Below, piece after piece: positions 1 to 7,144 of a stretch of DNA of 12,142 nucleotides. The DNA comes from Candidatus Amesbacteria bacterium RBG_19FT_COMBO_48_16 (lineage in GTDB: Bacteria; Patescibacteriota; Microgenomatia; CAZETR01; Amesbacteraceae): contig MEXE01000009.1 in NCBI GenBank assembly GCA_001775555.1, forward strand, positions 1 to 12,142, in the 5' to 3' direction. The notes below the pieces were generated by a model. That model worked only from the letters and a program-made list of their open reading frames with translations, had not been told where the DNA came from and searched no databases. Numbering within the stretch: the first letter of the stretch is position 1; every line of letters starts with the position of its first letter. The position numbers and the translations under genes were made by a program.

Positions 1-858
1 AGCGATTTTCAGCATCCGCCGCAGGATATCCCCCGTCTGGTGGCCCAAATCGACCGGGGTTACGACTATATCATCGGCTCCCGCTACATTCCCGGAGGGT
101 CGATTCCCAGGCAATGGGGTTTCAAACGTAAATTTTTGAGTGTTGTAGGTAATTTGGTCGCCCGGGTGCTTTTGCTGTTGCCCGGTATTCACGATGTCAC
201 CGGCGGCTTCAAATTAGCCCGGGTCAAAGGCTTTATGGACGAATTTGATTTTGAGAAACTGTTATCTAAAAGCTTCGCCTACAAAATCCACCTCCTCTTT
301 TATATGGTTCAAAAAGGCGCCAAAATCAAAGAAGTACCTTTCAAGTTTGCCCATCGCACCCAGGGCGAGTCAAAAATTATCAAAAACGAGATGCGGGAAA
401 CTTTGCGTGTCATTTTTCTGCTCCAGTTAGCCAACCCCAAAATTCAGCGCTTTGTCAAATTCGGACTGGTCGGCGGCACCGGCTTAGGTATACAGACTCT
501 ATTTTTCGAATTCACCGCTGTGTTTACCCGACTTTTAGCCCCCTCAATAGCCGTGGTCATCGGCGGGGAAATGGCTATCATCAGCAACTTTACCCTTAAC
601 AACCTCTGGACCTTCCGCGATTATCAGATTACCGGATCAAAACTAATCTTCAAGTTCATCCAATTCAATCTCACGTCTCTGATTGCTTTAATTATCCAGT
701 ATGTCATTTTGAGGATTGGGGAGATTGTTGCCGCCGGAAGCCCGATTATCATCCAGTTTTTCTACTTCGGCGCCTTAGTTTTAGTCCTGATTACCAACTA
801 CGTTATCTACAACACTATCATTTGGAAAACTACAAAAAAGGACCCCAGTCGGAAATAG
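1..858 (+). CDS. Polyprenyl-phosphate sugar synthase (GT2, DPM1-like) fused to GtrA domain, 5' partial
   Basis: The reading frame is open from the first base, so the start lies upstream; 285 residues are visible. The first residues, SDFQHPPQDIPRL, match the DxD metal/nucleotide-sugar region of dolichol-phosphate-mannose synthase-like GT2 enzymes, with the last Asp of the motif at residue 2. GSRYIPGG (26-33), DVTGGFKL (65-72), EVPFKF (111-116) and ESK (123-125) follow in the order usual for that family. From about residue 148 a GtrA domain begins (FVKFGLVGG, then NFTLNNLWTF near 190-200) with about four hydrophobic segments to the end. The family transfers a sugar from a nucleotide sugar to polyprenyl phosphate at the cytoplasmic membrane face. 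GtrA domains are linked to flipping or anchoring of the product. The sugar cannot be told from sequence. The last 29 bp overlap the convergent gene that follows. Confidence 0.93.
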   Translation, partial: SDFQHPPQDIPRLVAQIDRGYDYIIGSRYIPGGSIPRQWGFKRKFLSVVGNLVARVLLLLPGIHDVTGGFKLARVKGFMDEFDFEKLLSKSFAYKIHLLFYMVQKGAKIKEVPFKFAHRTQGESKIIKNEMRETLRVIFLLQLANPKIQRFVKFGLVGGTGLGIQTLFFEFTAVFTRLLAPSIAVVIGGEMAIISNFTLNNLWTFRDYQITGSKLIFKFIQFNLTSLIALIIQYVILRIGEIVAAGSPIIIQFFYFGALVLVLITNYVIYNTIIWKTTKKDPSRK

Positions 859-1906
859 GGAAAAAATTGTGGCTGACAAAATTTACCGTATACAAGTAAG
901 CCGGGATCAAAAACAACAGTAAAGTCAGTCTGACCTCTTTTCTGTTCAGCAATTCCGACAAACCGACCAAAACTATGGGAACCAGTGGCAAACTGTACCG
1001 GCTGATGTCCCGGTGCGACACAAACAAAATGCTGACAAAAAAGACCGCCCCCCACCACCCCCAAACCCGGCTTTTTTTGAAAGCATGGTAAATTCCCAAA
1101 GCTCCGATGAAATAAATCCACAACACATCTTCCAGCCAAAAATTTCCCACCCAGGATTGACTGCTGTCAAACACTTTAAATGGTAAAAGTTGCAGATGAA
1201 TGTTGTCTCCCGAATGGAAATATGCCCAAAAATCCCCCGTCCTTAACCAGAACAAACCGAAAACGGCGGCCAATGCGGCCGGAATCAGCAAAATCGGGTA
1301 AATTTTACCCTCCCATTTTTTAGTTTTCATAAAGTTTTCACCCCACCATAATATGTATGCCGGAAACAGCAAGATCCCCGGACTTTTGGTGCTCACTGCC
1401 AGGCTTCCGAAAATTGCCGCCTGCCAAAATTTCCTTTTTTGGAAAAAATATAAGCTGGCGATTATCCAAAGTACAAACAATGTTTCCGGACTGCCCACGA
1501 CCCGCACTGCCCACATCCTCGGCCAAACAAAAAGCCAGGCCAAGGCTACCCACAGCGGATTACCCCACTTTTGTACTTCCACCACTTTGTAAATCACCAT
1601 CGCTGCCGCCGCCGTCGCCGCCAGATTCACGGCCAACATTGCCTGTAGTCGGTTCAAACCAAAAGCGGATATAGCGTTTATCAAAGCCGGATACAGAGGA
1701 AAGTGCGCCGCATAATATTCCAGTGGAATCGGAAACGAAAAGTTTCTCCCTAAAATCTCCTTGTTATACCAACTTCTGGCTACAGCCACATAATAAGGAC
1801 CGTCGTAGTTTTCGTAGATTTTTTCCCGGCCTACAGGCAACCACACTACTGCAGTTGACACCAGTATCACAACCATTATTAAAGCAAGCCCCGACTTTGC
1901 AGGCAT
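830..1906 (-). CDS. PIG-V/Gpi18-like GT-C membrane mannosyltransferase
   Basis: This 358-residue protein is hydrophobic throughout, with many membrane segments and no separate soluble domain. After the first membrane segment (about 7-24) comes YDGPYY (34-39), which carries the Asp expected in the first external loop of GT-C enzymes. HFPLYP (68-73), VVGSPETLF (136-144), STKSPG (172-177) and SHRDISRYSLP (297-307) follow. This order resembles the PIG-V/Gpi18 mannosyltransferase family and related bacterial proteins, which use polyprenyl-phosphate sugars outside the cytoplasm. It is the only glycosyltransferase here on the minus strand. The ATG at 1906-1904 is chosen because an extended -10 box (TGTTATGAT) lies 9 nt upstream, a spacing shared by other starts here. 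The tail overlaps gene 1 by 29 bp. The family call is fairly firm; the substrate is unknown. A generic PMT_2-type GT-C is the alternative. Confidence 0.85.
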   Translation of the reverse strand: MPAKSGLALIMVVILVSTAVVWLPVGREKIYENYDGPYYVAVARSWYNKEILGRNFSFPIPLEYYAAHFPLYPALINAISAFGLNRLQAMLAVNLAATAAAAMVIYKVVEVQKWGNPLWVALAWLFVWPRMWAVRVVGSPETLFVLWIIASLYFFQKRKFWQAAIFGSLAVSTKSPGILLFPAYILWWGENFMKTKKWEGKIYPILLIPAALAAVFGLFWLRTGDFWAYFHSGDNIHLQLLPFKVFDSSQSWVGNFWLEDVLWIYFIGALGIYHAFKKSRVWGWWGAVFFVSILFVSHRDISRYSLPLVPIVLVGLSELLNRKEVRLTLLLFLIPAYLYTVNFVSHNFFPISDWGPFL

Positions 1907-1915
1907 CTCAAAAGC

Positions 1916-1924
1916 ATCATAACA
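1916..1924 (-). promoter_or_regulatory. Extended -10 promoter for the Gpi18-like gene
   Basis: Read on the minus strand the bases are TGTTATGAT, an extended -10 (TGn followed by TATGAT). Nine bases separate it from the ATG at 1906, which would give a leaderless or nearly leaderless transcript. A weak -35 match (TTCACC, four of six) lies 16 bp upstream. This is a consensus match by eye only. Confidence 0.5.
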
Positions 1925-1966
1925 CCCGGCTTAGCCAGGTGAAAGTAGCGCTGGGCGTCCCCATGC

Positions 1967-1975
1967 TGGTATGAT
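1967..1975 (+). promoter_or_regulatory. Extended -10 promoter for the glycosyltransferase operon
   Basis: TGGTATGAT is an extended -10 element ten bases upstream of the ATG at 1986. No good -35 is visible, which extended -10 promoters tolerate. Its TATGAT core overlaps the in-frame ATG at 1971, which argues that translation starts at 1986 on a near-leaderless mRNA. It faces away from the matching box at 1916-1924, with about 42 bp between the two elements. Confidence 0.5.
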
Positions 1976-1985
1976 TAGCCAAGTC

Positions 1986-4202
1986 ATGAAAAACCTCAGT
2001 TTGAGCGTGGTTATTCCGGCTTACAATGAAGAAAAAAACATCGGTGCCTGTCTTACCCGGATTTTTTCGGTCATCAAAAAAATCCCCGGTGTTACCGGAT
2101 GGGAAATAATCGTTGTCGACGATGGTTCCCGCGATGCTACCGGTGCGGTAGCCAAAAGTTTCCTTGCCAAAATTCCTCATCTCAAAGTGGTCGAAAACCG
2201 GCCCAACCGGGGTTATGGAGGTTCTTTAAAAGCGGGATTCGCTGCTGCGTCGAAAGATTTTATCGCTTTCGTACCGGCAGACAACCAATTTGACTTTGCC
2301 CAGATCACCCGCTTTCTGGACTGCCAGCAGCGGACAAACGCGGATATAGTCAGCGGTATTCGTCAGCATACCCGGGAAAGTTTTTTCCGCCGCTTCAATC
2401 GCTGGAGTTGGAATACTTTGGTCAGGGCTTTATTCGGCTATTTGGCCACGGATATTGACTGCGGTTTCAAGCTTTTCAAAAAGAACATTTTAGATCAGGT
2501 CCGCCTCACTTCCGACGGGGCGCTGATTGATACCCAGCTGTTTGCGGCAGCCCGCGCCCGAGGGTTAACCGTTGCCGAAGTGCCGGTCACTCATCTGCTG
2601 CGCACTGCCGGCCGGTCTACCGGCGCAAATCCTCGGGTGATCATCAAAGCGTTGCGGGAACTATTTCTTTACTGGTGGCAATTTAAAAAGGAAATATTGG
2701 TGGAGAAGGGGAGAGCCGTTTTCCGCTGGGAGGCTCTGGCCATTCTGGCTGTTTTACTCATCGCCTCTTTTTTCCGGCTCTGGAATATCGGTCAGTATTT
2801 GACTTTCTTGGGCGACGAAGGCCGGGATGCTCTGGTGATGCGTGCAATTGTGACGGGTGAACATTTCCCCCTTATCGGACCGGGCACATCAATTGGGAAT
2901 ATGTATTTGGGTCCTTTATATTATTATTTGGTTGCACCTTCCCTGGCAGTTTTTGGTTTCTCTCCTGTAGGTCCGGCTGTCCAGGTGGCATTGATGGGGG
3001 TGGCTACAGTGGCTCTGCTGTGGTGGATCGGCCGGCAGTGGTTTGGCCGCATCCCGGCTCTGATCGCAGCTCTAGCTTTGGCCGTGTCACCGGTCGTGAT
3101 TACTTACTCCCGCTCATCCTGGAATCCCAATGTCATGCCTTTTTTTGCTTTGATTACTATGTATGGATTATGGAAAGTGTGGCGCTTCGGTTACTGGCGA
3201 TGGCTGATAATTGCCGGGGTCTCCTTTGCCTTTGTCCTCAACTCTCACTATCTCGGCCTCTTACTCCTCCCCCCAATTATTATCTTCACGAGCCACGCGG
3301 TTAATAAATATCGCCACCCCAAAACTATTAACTATTTACTACTTACTATTACTGTCTTCTTGGTTTTAATGTCCCCTCTGCTGTTTTTCGATCTGCGTCA
3401 TGGATGGAATAATTTCGGCGCGATACAGCAATTTTTTGCCAACCGCCAAACCACAGTCAACGCCAAAATATACAAGTCAGCTCCCCACCTTTGGCCCCTT
3501 TGGCAGGACCTAAACACCACCCTTTTAACCGCCAAAAATACCTTTTGGGGACAGGCGGTCTCATTCCTGGTTTTGGCTGTTATTATCCTTGAACTTGGAT
3601 TTAAACTTAAACTGAAAAAACTCTCCCCGGATCTTCTTTTCTGCCTGGCCTGGCTGGCCTTAGGTCTGGTCGGATTGGGATTGTACAAACAACACATTTA
3701 CGCTCACTATTACGGCTTTATTTTTCCCGTCCCTTTTTTCCTCCTCGGTTTCACTCTTCAGTTCCTGTCGTCATATCGCGGCCTCAGGATCGTCTCTGTT
3801 TTCCTATTACTATTACTATTTACTATTAACTTACTCGCCAATCCCCTCCGCTCCCCCCCCAATTATCAGCTGTCACGTACCCGGGAAATATCCGAATTCA
3901 TCATCTCCGCCTCCGGCAATCAGCCTTTCAATCTGGCTCTGATTGCCAAAAGCAATTACGACGCGTCATACCGGTATTTTCTGGAATTGAAGTTCGCTTC
4001 CTACTTTACAATTCATGACAAGTTGGCAGAACAGCTGTTTGTAATCTGTGAACCGGCTGGTTTACTCCCTGACGGCTGTAATCCCATAAATCATCCGTTG
4101 TGGGAAATTGCGGCTTTTGGTTGGGCCAAAATTGACCGGCAATGGGATTTCCCCTGGGGAGTTAAGTTATATCGCTTGGTTCACAATCCGCAAGGGACAT
4201 GA
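1986..4202 (+). CDS. GT2 glycosyltransferase fused to GT-C (PMT_2-like) membrane glycosyltransferase
   Basis: 738 residues from ATG 1986. An in-frame ATG at 1971 would add five residues, but it lies inside the likely -10 box. Residues 1 to about 235 form a GT2 domain: VVIPAYNEE (8-16), VVDDGS (43-48), PADNQFD (97-103, the DxD-like site), DCGFK (158-162) and EVPVTH (198-203). From about 248 to the end is a multi-span GT-C domain. It has GDEGRDAL (276-283, with the Asp-Glu pair of PMT-type enzymes), LIGPG (296-300), LGPLYYYL (308-315) and FDLRHG (468-473), and ends in a soluble tail. The GT2 half probably makes a polyprenyl-phosphate sugar that the GT-C half uses outside, although the fused domains could act independently. 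The C-terminal part is paralogous to the next two genes. Its stop overlaps the next start in ATGA. Membrane-segment Leu runs at about 3324 and 3802 use unusual CTA/TTA repeats. Confidence 0.9.
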   Translation: MKNLSLSVVIPAYNEEKNIGACLTRIFSVIKKIPGVTGWEIIVVDDGSRDATGAVAKSFLAKIPHLKVVENRPNRGYGGSLKAGFAAASKDFIAFVPADNQFDFAQITRFLDCQQRTNADIVSGIRQHTRESFFRRFNRWSWNTLVRALFGYLATDIDCGFKLFKKNILDQVRLTSDGALIDTQLFAAARARGLTVAEVPVTHLLRTAGRSTGANPRVIIKALRELFLYWWQFKKEILVEKGRAVFRWEALAILAVLLIASFFRLWNIGQYLTFLGDEGRDALVMRAIVTGEHFPLIGPGTSIGNMYLGPLYYYLVAPSLAVFGFSPVGPAVQVALMGVATVALLWWIGRQWFGRIPALIAALALAVSPVVITYSRSSWNPNVMPFFALITMYGLWKVWRFGYWRWLIIAGVSFAFVLNSHYLGLLLLPPIIIFTSHAVNKYRHPKTINYLLLTITVFLVLMSPLLFFDLRHGWNNFGAIQQFFANRQTTVNAKIYKSAPHLWPLWQDLNTTLLTAKNTFWGQAVSFLVLAVIILELGFKLKLKKLSPDLLFCLAWLALGLVGLGLYKQHIYAHYYGFIFPVPFFLLGFTLQFLSSYRGLRIVSVFLLLLLFTINLLANPLRSPPNYQLSRTREISEFIISASGNQPFNLALIAKSNYDASYRYFLELKFASYFTIHDKLAEQLFVICEPAGLLPDGCNPINHPLWEIAAFGWAKIDRQWDFPWGVKLYRLVHNPQGT
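3324..3353 (+). repeat. ACTATT/TTACTA-rich coding tract
   Basis: A low-complexity stretch of repeated actatt and ttacta words lies within a membrane segment of the GT2/GT-C fusion and encodes residues around TINYLLLTIT. It resembles the tracts at 3802, 10344 and 10531 but is the most degenerate of the four. Confidence 0.5.
3802..3824 (+). repeat. CTATTA hexamer tract, 23 bp identical to 10344-10366
   Basis: CTA TTA is repeated in phase with the codons (CTA TTA CTA TTA CTA TTT ACT) and encodes LLLLLFT in a late membrane segment. The 23 bp are identical to those at 10344-10366 in a gene that is not otherwise homologous. A six-base unit means gain or loss of a copy would keep the frame. Confidence 0.7.
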
Positions 4203-5647
4203 TTTTTTTCATTCTCGGTGCCGCTTTCGCCCTCAGGACATACCGGACTGCCGATTTCTTGGGTTTCTGGTACGATCAGGGCCGGGACGCCTTGGTCATA
4301 TGGGATTTATGGCACAAAGGTAAATTCTTTTTAATCGGTCCGACCACCGGCATCGAGGGGATATTTTTAGGCCCTTTCTACTATTATCTGATTGCCCCTT
4401 TTTATCTTCTGGGCCGCGGTAACCCGATTTTTCCTGCGGTTTGGCTGGTAATCATTAATTTAGCAGGTATCTACCTTGCATATCACATCGGTACCCGTTT
4501 CTTCAGTCGGACTGCCGGTTTTTTTGCGGCCGTATTTTTGGCCTTTTCCTGGTCTATTTCTTTCTCCCACCGCTGGCTTTCTAACCCCACCCCGTTGCCG
4601 TTCTTTGCCTTGTTAACAATTCTTTCTTTACTTCATGTTATAAACGGCCGTCGCCGCTGGTGGTGGCTTTTAGGTCTGGCGGCGGGTTTGTCCCTGCATT
4701 TAGAAGCCGCTTCCGCTACCTTTTTTCTTCCCAGCATTCTGGTAGTCCTTTTATGGCGCCGTAAACACCTTAAAGCCTCACCCCGGGATTTCTTAATCAG
4801 CTTTTCGTTTTTTGGTTTGACTCTTCTCCCCCAGATAGTTTTTGATTTCCGCCACGGTCATCTTCTGTTTAACGCTTTCCGGAAATTCTTGATTGCCGAC
4901 AGCAGCTTCCAACCCCGGCTGACAGAACTGCTTACCGGCCGACTCAGGTTTTATTTTGATATTTTTACCAATAAATTTTTTCTTTCCCGGGAAATCTCAC
5001 GTTTATTCGTGGTTATATTAACCGTACTTGCTTTCAGTGCCCGGCGCAGACTGCCCAAAATCCCCACCCTTACCTTACTGGTCTGGTGGTTGGTCCCCGT
5101 CATTTCCCTATTGTTTTACCATGGCAACAATGGCTATGTTTGGGACTATTATTTTACAGGTGTCTTTCCTGTAATGGTCATTTTGGTGGCCTCAGTTCTC
5201 GCCTCTGCTTTCTCAGCCGGGACTTTGAGTCGGTTGACTGTCATAGCTATCATCGGCATTTTTTTGTATCATAACTTTTGGCAGTTGGGACTGGCTCTCA
5301 CCCGCCCCCATCCCGGCTCCGTCACTCTTTCCAGTTCTCTGGCCGCAGTAGACTGGGTTTATCAGGATACGGCCGGCCTGCCTTTCAACACCGACGTCTA
5401 TGTCCCCCCTGTTATACCTTATGCCTACGACTATCTTTTTCTCTGGAGGGGAATGACCAGATATCGTCACCAACAGCTTTCTGCCCTAACTACCCGGCTT
5501 TATACCCTTTATGAACCCGACGGTCAGCATCCCCAGTTTCTGGACGCCTGGCTTGCCCGTCAGGCTACTATCGGTTCTGTCGAGGAAACCGTCAGGTTCA
5601 ATTCCATAACCGTTTCCCGCCGCCATCGTTTTAAGCTGTCCGATTGA
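4199..5647 (+). CDS. GT-C superfamily (GT39/PMT_2-like) membrane glycosyltransferase
   Basis: 482 residues. The ATG overlaps the previous stop in ATGA, so translation is probably coupled; AAGGGA just upstream is at best a poor, too-close ribosome site. It is hydrophobic with many membrane segments and a soluble C-terminal region from about 380. YDQGRDAL (25-32) lies in the first external loop, where Asp26 is the likely catalytic acid but the usual Glu is Gln27. LIGPTTG (45-51), LGPFYYYL (56-63) and FDFRHG (215-220) follow with almost the same spacing as in the GT-C half of the preceding gene, so the two are tandem paralogs. The expected role is transfer of a sugar from a polyprenyl phosphate carrier to an extracytoplasmic acceptor. 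Substrate and acceptor are unknown. The D-Q variant might mark a different donor or reduced activity. Confidence 0.88.
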   Translation: MIFFILGAAFALRTYRTADFLGFWYDQGRDALVIWDLWHKGKFFLIGPTTGIEGIFLGPFYYYLIAPFYLLGRGNPIFPAVWLVIINLAGIYLAYHIGTRFFSRTAGFFAAVFLAFSWSISFSHRWLSNPTPLPFFALLTILSLLHVINGRRRWWWLLGLAAGLSLHLEAASATFFLPSILVVLLWRRKHLKASPRDFLISFSFFGLTLLPQIVFDFRHGHLLFNAFRKFLIADSSFQPRLTELLTGRLRFYFDIFTNKFFLSREISRLFVVILTVLAFSARRRLPKIPTLTLLVWWLVPVISLLFYHGNNGYVWDYYFTGVFPVMVILVASVLASAFSAGTLSRLTVIAIIGIFLYHNFWQLGLALTRPHPGSVTLSSSLAAVDWVYQDTAGLPFNTDVYVPPVIPYAYDYLFLWRGMTRYRHQQLSALTTRLYTLYEPDGQHPQFLDAWLARQATIGSVEETVRFNSITVSRRHRFKLSD

Positions 5648-5652
5648 TTGTT

Positions 5653-7122
5653 ATGCTCAGACGTCATACCTGGCTGTTTATCGTTCTTATTTTGGCCCTC
5701 ATCACCCGCGGCTATCAGCTCCAGGCCCGGTTTTTATACAGCCATGACAACGACCTGGCTTCCTGGATAGTCAAAGACATTGTGGTTGACAGACACCTTC
5801 GGCTGATTGGCCAGCTTACTTCTTCTCCCGGGATTTTTATCGGCCCGTTGTTTTACTATTTACTCATTCCTTTCTACTTGGCCGCCCGGATGGATCCCGT
5901 CGGCTCCTTGGCCTTTTCATTGCTGGTAGGTTTGGCCACAGTTACCAGCATTTACTGGGTATTAAATATGCTTTTTCGCCGCCCGACCGGCAGTATTGCC
6001 GCTCTTTTGTACTCTGTGTCATTTGCTGTTTCACAAAGTGAGCGCGAAGTAGTGCCCACTACTCCGGTCTTCTTTTGGTCCGTCTGGTTTTTTTATGCAG
6101 TCAGCAGGCTGTATTCAGGGCACAAATCTGCTTTGTATATTCTGGCGGTTCTTTTTGCCCTGGTCTGGCATCTTAACCTGGCCTTGATTTTACTCGTCCC
6201 CGTGATTTTTCCGGGTATTTTTATCCATCGTCGGTCTTACCGGATTCGGGATTTAATTTTATCACTGGTAGTTTTCGTGATTCTCTCCGCTCCGTTGTTA
6301 TTATTCGAATACCGCCATGGTTTTATTCAGTCCCGTTCCCTGGTTTCCAGTTTGGCAACGATCGGGACCAAATCCGGAAAAGTAACCCAAAAATTTTCCC
6401 GGGTTGCCCTGTATGCCGCCAGGAATAGCACGGCCATCTTCTTTCCCCGCGCGGATGGAGCGTCCCTGTCTGTTTATTTGCTTCCCGCATTGTGTCTGAT
6501 TGTTATCGCTCTTTTAGCCTTAAAAAAGGTGATTCCGTCTTTCACCCCCCTGATTATTTTCGCCTGGATATCTTTATATCTTTTATTCTTTGCCGCCCAC
6601 CCCATTATTTTGTCCGAATACTACTTAAATGGCTTGAACATTCTATGGATCACTTCAGTGGCTCTGTTTCTTTCGTTTCTGTCTCGCCTTCCGAAAACCC
6701 GGTTACTGACAGCAATTATTCTGGGTTTATACTTGGGGTATCACCTGAATGTATTTCTCACCTCGCCTATAAACAAAAGCGGTTATTTGGAGAAAAAAGC
6801 TCTGGTTCAGGCTATTGCCCTTGATTCCCGCTTGCATGGTTACCCCTGTGTGGCAGTATCATATATGACAAACCCGGGTTATGAGCTGGGTTACCGTTAT
6901 TTCTTTTATCTGGCAGGACTGCATGTCAATCAGCCAAAAAGCGGCAGCCCCGTATATACAGTTGTTTTTCCTCACCCCCGCGCCAACCGTTTGGATAATA
7001 CTTTCGGGGCTCTGGGTTTGATTATGCCGGACTATTCAAAATATTCAGCGAGTGAAGTCAAAACCAGTTGTTCCGGCGACAATGCCAACTTAACCGATCC
7101 CATGTTTGGATTCACGAAGTGA
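5653..7122 (+). CDS. GT-C superfamily (GT39/PMT_2-like) membrane glycosyltransferase, divergent paralog
   Basis: 489 residues from ATG 5653. A TTG at 5644 is an alternative start that would restore the 4-nt overlap (TTGA) seen elsewhere in the operon and add three residues. It shares the layout of the two upstream GT-C proteins: LIGQLTSSPGIFIGP (51-65), FYYLLIP (67-73) and FEYRHG (218-223). In the first loop SHDNDLA (30-36) replaces GDEGRDA. Counting back from LIG, Asp32 sits where the catalytic Asp lies in its paralogs, followed by Asn33 instead of Glu. Many membrane segments run through about residue 375, followed by a soluble tail with a GYRYFFYL stretch. It probably uses a polyprenyl-phosphate sugar; specificity is unknown. 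It is the most divergent of the three tandem copies. Confidence 0.87.
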   Translation: MLRRHTWLFIVLILALITRGYQLQARFLYSHDNDLASWIVKDIVVDRHLRLIGQLTSSPGIFIGPLFYYLLIPFYLAARMDPVGSLAFSLLVGLATVTSIYWVLNMLFRRPTGSIAALLYSVSFAVSQSEREVVPTTPVFFWSVWFFYAVSRLYSGHKSALYILAVLFALVWHLNLALILLVPVIFPGIFIHRRSYRIRDLILSLVVFVILSAPLLLFEYRHGFIQSRSLVSSLATIGTKSGKVTQKFSRVALYAARNSTAIFFPRADGASLSVYLLPALCLIVIALLALKKVIPSFTPLIIFAWISLYLLFFAAHPIILSEYYLNGLNILWITSVALFLSFLSRLPKTRLLTAIILGLYLGYHLNVFLTSPINKSGYLEKKALVQAIALDSRLHGYPCVAVSYMTNPGYELGYRYFFYLAGLHVNQPKSGSPVYTVVFPHPRANRLDNTFGALGLIMPDYSKYSASEVKTSCSGDNANLTDPMFGFTK

Positions 7123-7144
7123 ATCATACTATTCACGAAATGAA
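7110..7144 (+). repeat. Direct repeat spanning the stop/start junction
   Basis: ATTCACGAAGTGAA (7110-7123) and ATTCACGAAATGAA (7131-7144) differ at one base and are offset by 21 bp, exactly seven codons. The first copy carries the upstream gene's TGA stop inside GTGA, with an in-frame GTG at 7119. The second carries the ATG at 7140. The first copy is also a small perfect inverted repeat (TTCAC-GAA-GTGAA). It looks like a tandem duplication that produced a second start codon. Confidence 0.7.

Noticed and set aside
1357..1674. 105-aa plus-strand frame inside the Gpi18-like gene
   Set aside because: It lies wholly opposite a well-supported membrane transferase; it is Pro/Ser-rich, as antisense frames of hydrophobic genes usually are.
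1971..1985. Upstream in-frame ATG of the GT2/GT-C fusion
   Set aside because: This ATG is part of the TATGAT -10 box, and the extra five residues precede the normal start of the GT2 fold; ATG 1986 fits family and promoter spacing better.
3398..3697. 99-aa minus-strand frame within the GT2/GT-C fusion
   Set aside because: It is antisense to a coding region with clear motifs and has no recognisable domain or promoter.
7068..7139. N-terminal extension of the ALG5-like synthase
   Set aside because: It would overlap the preceding gene by more than 50 bp and adds residues without GT2 similarity; the fold begins just after ATG 7140.
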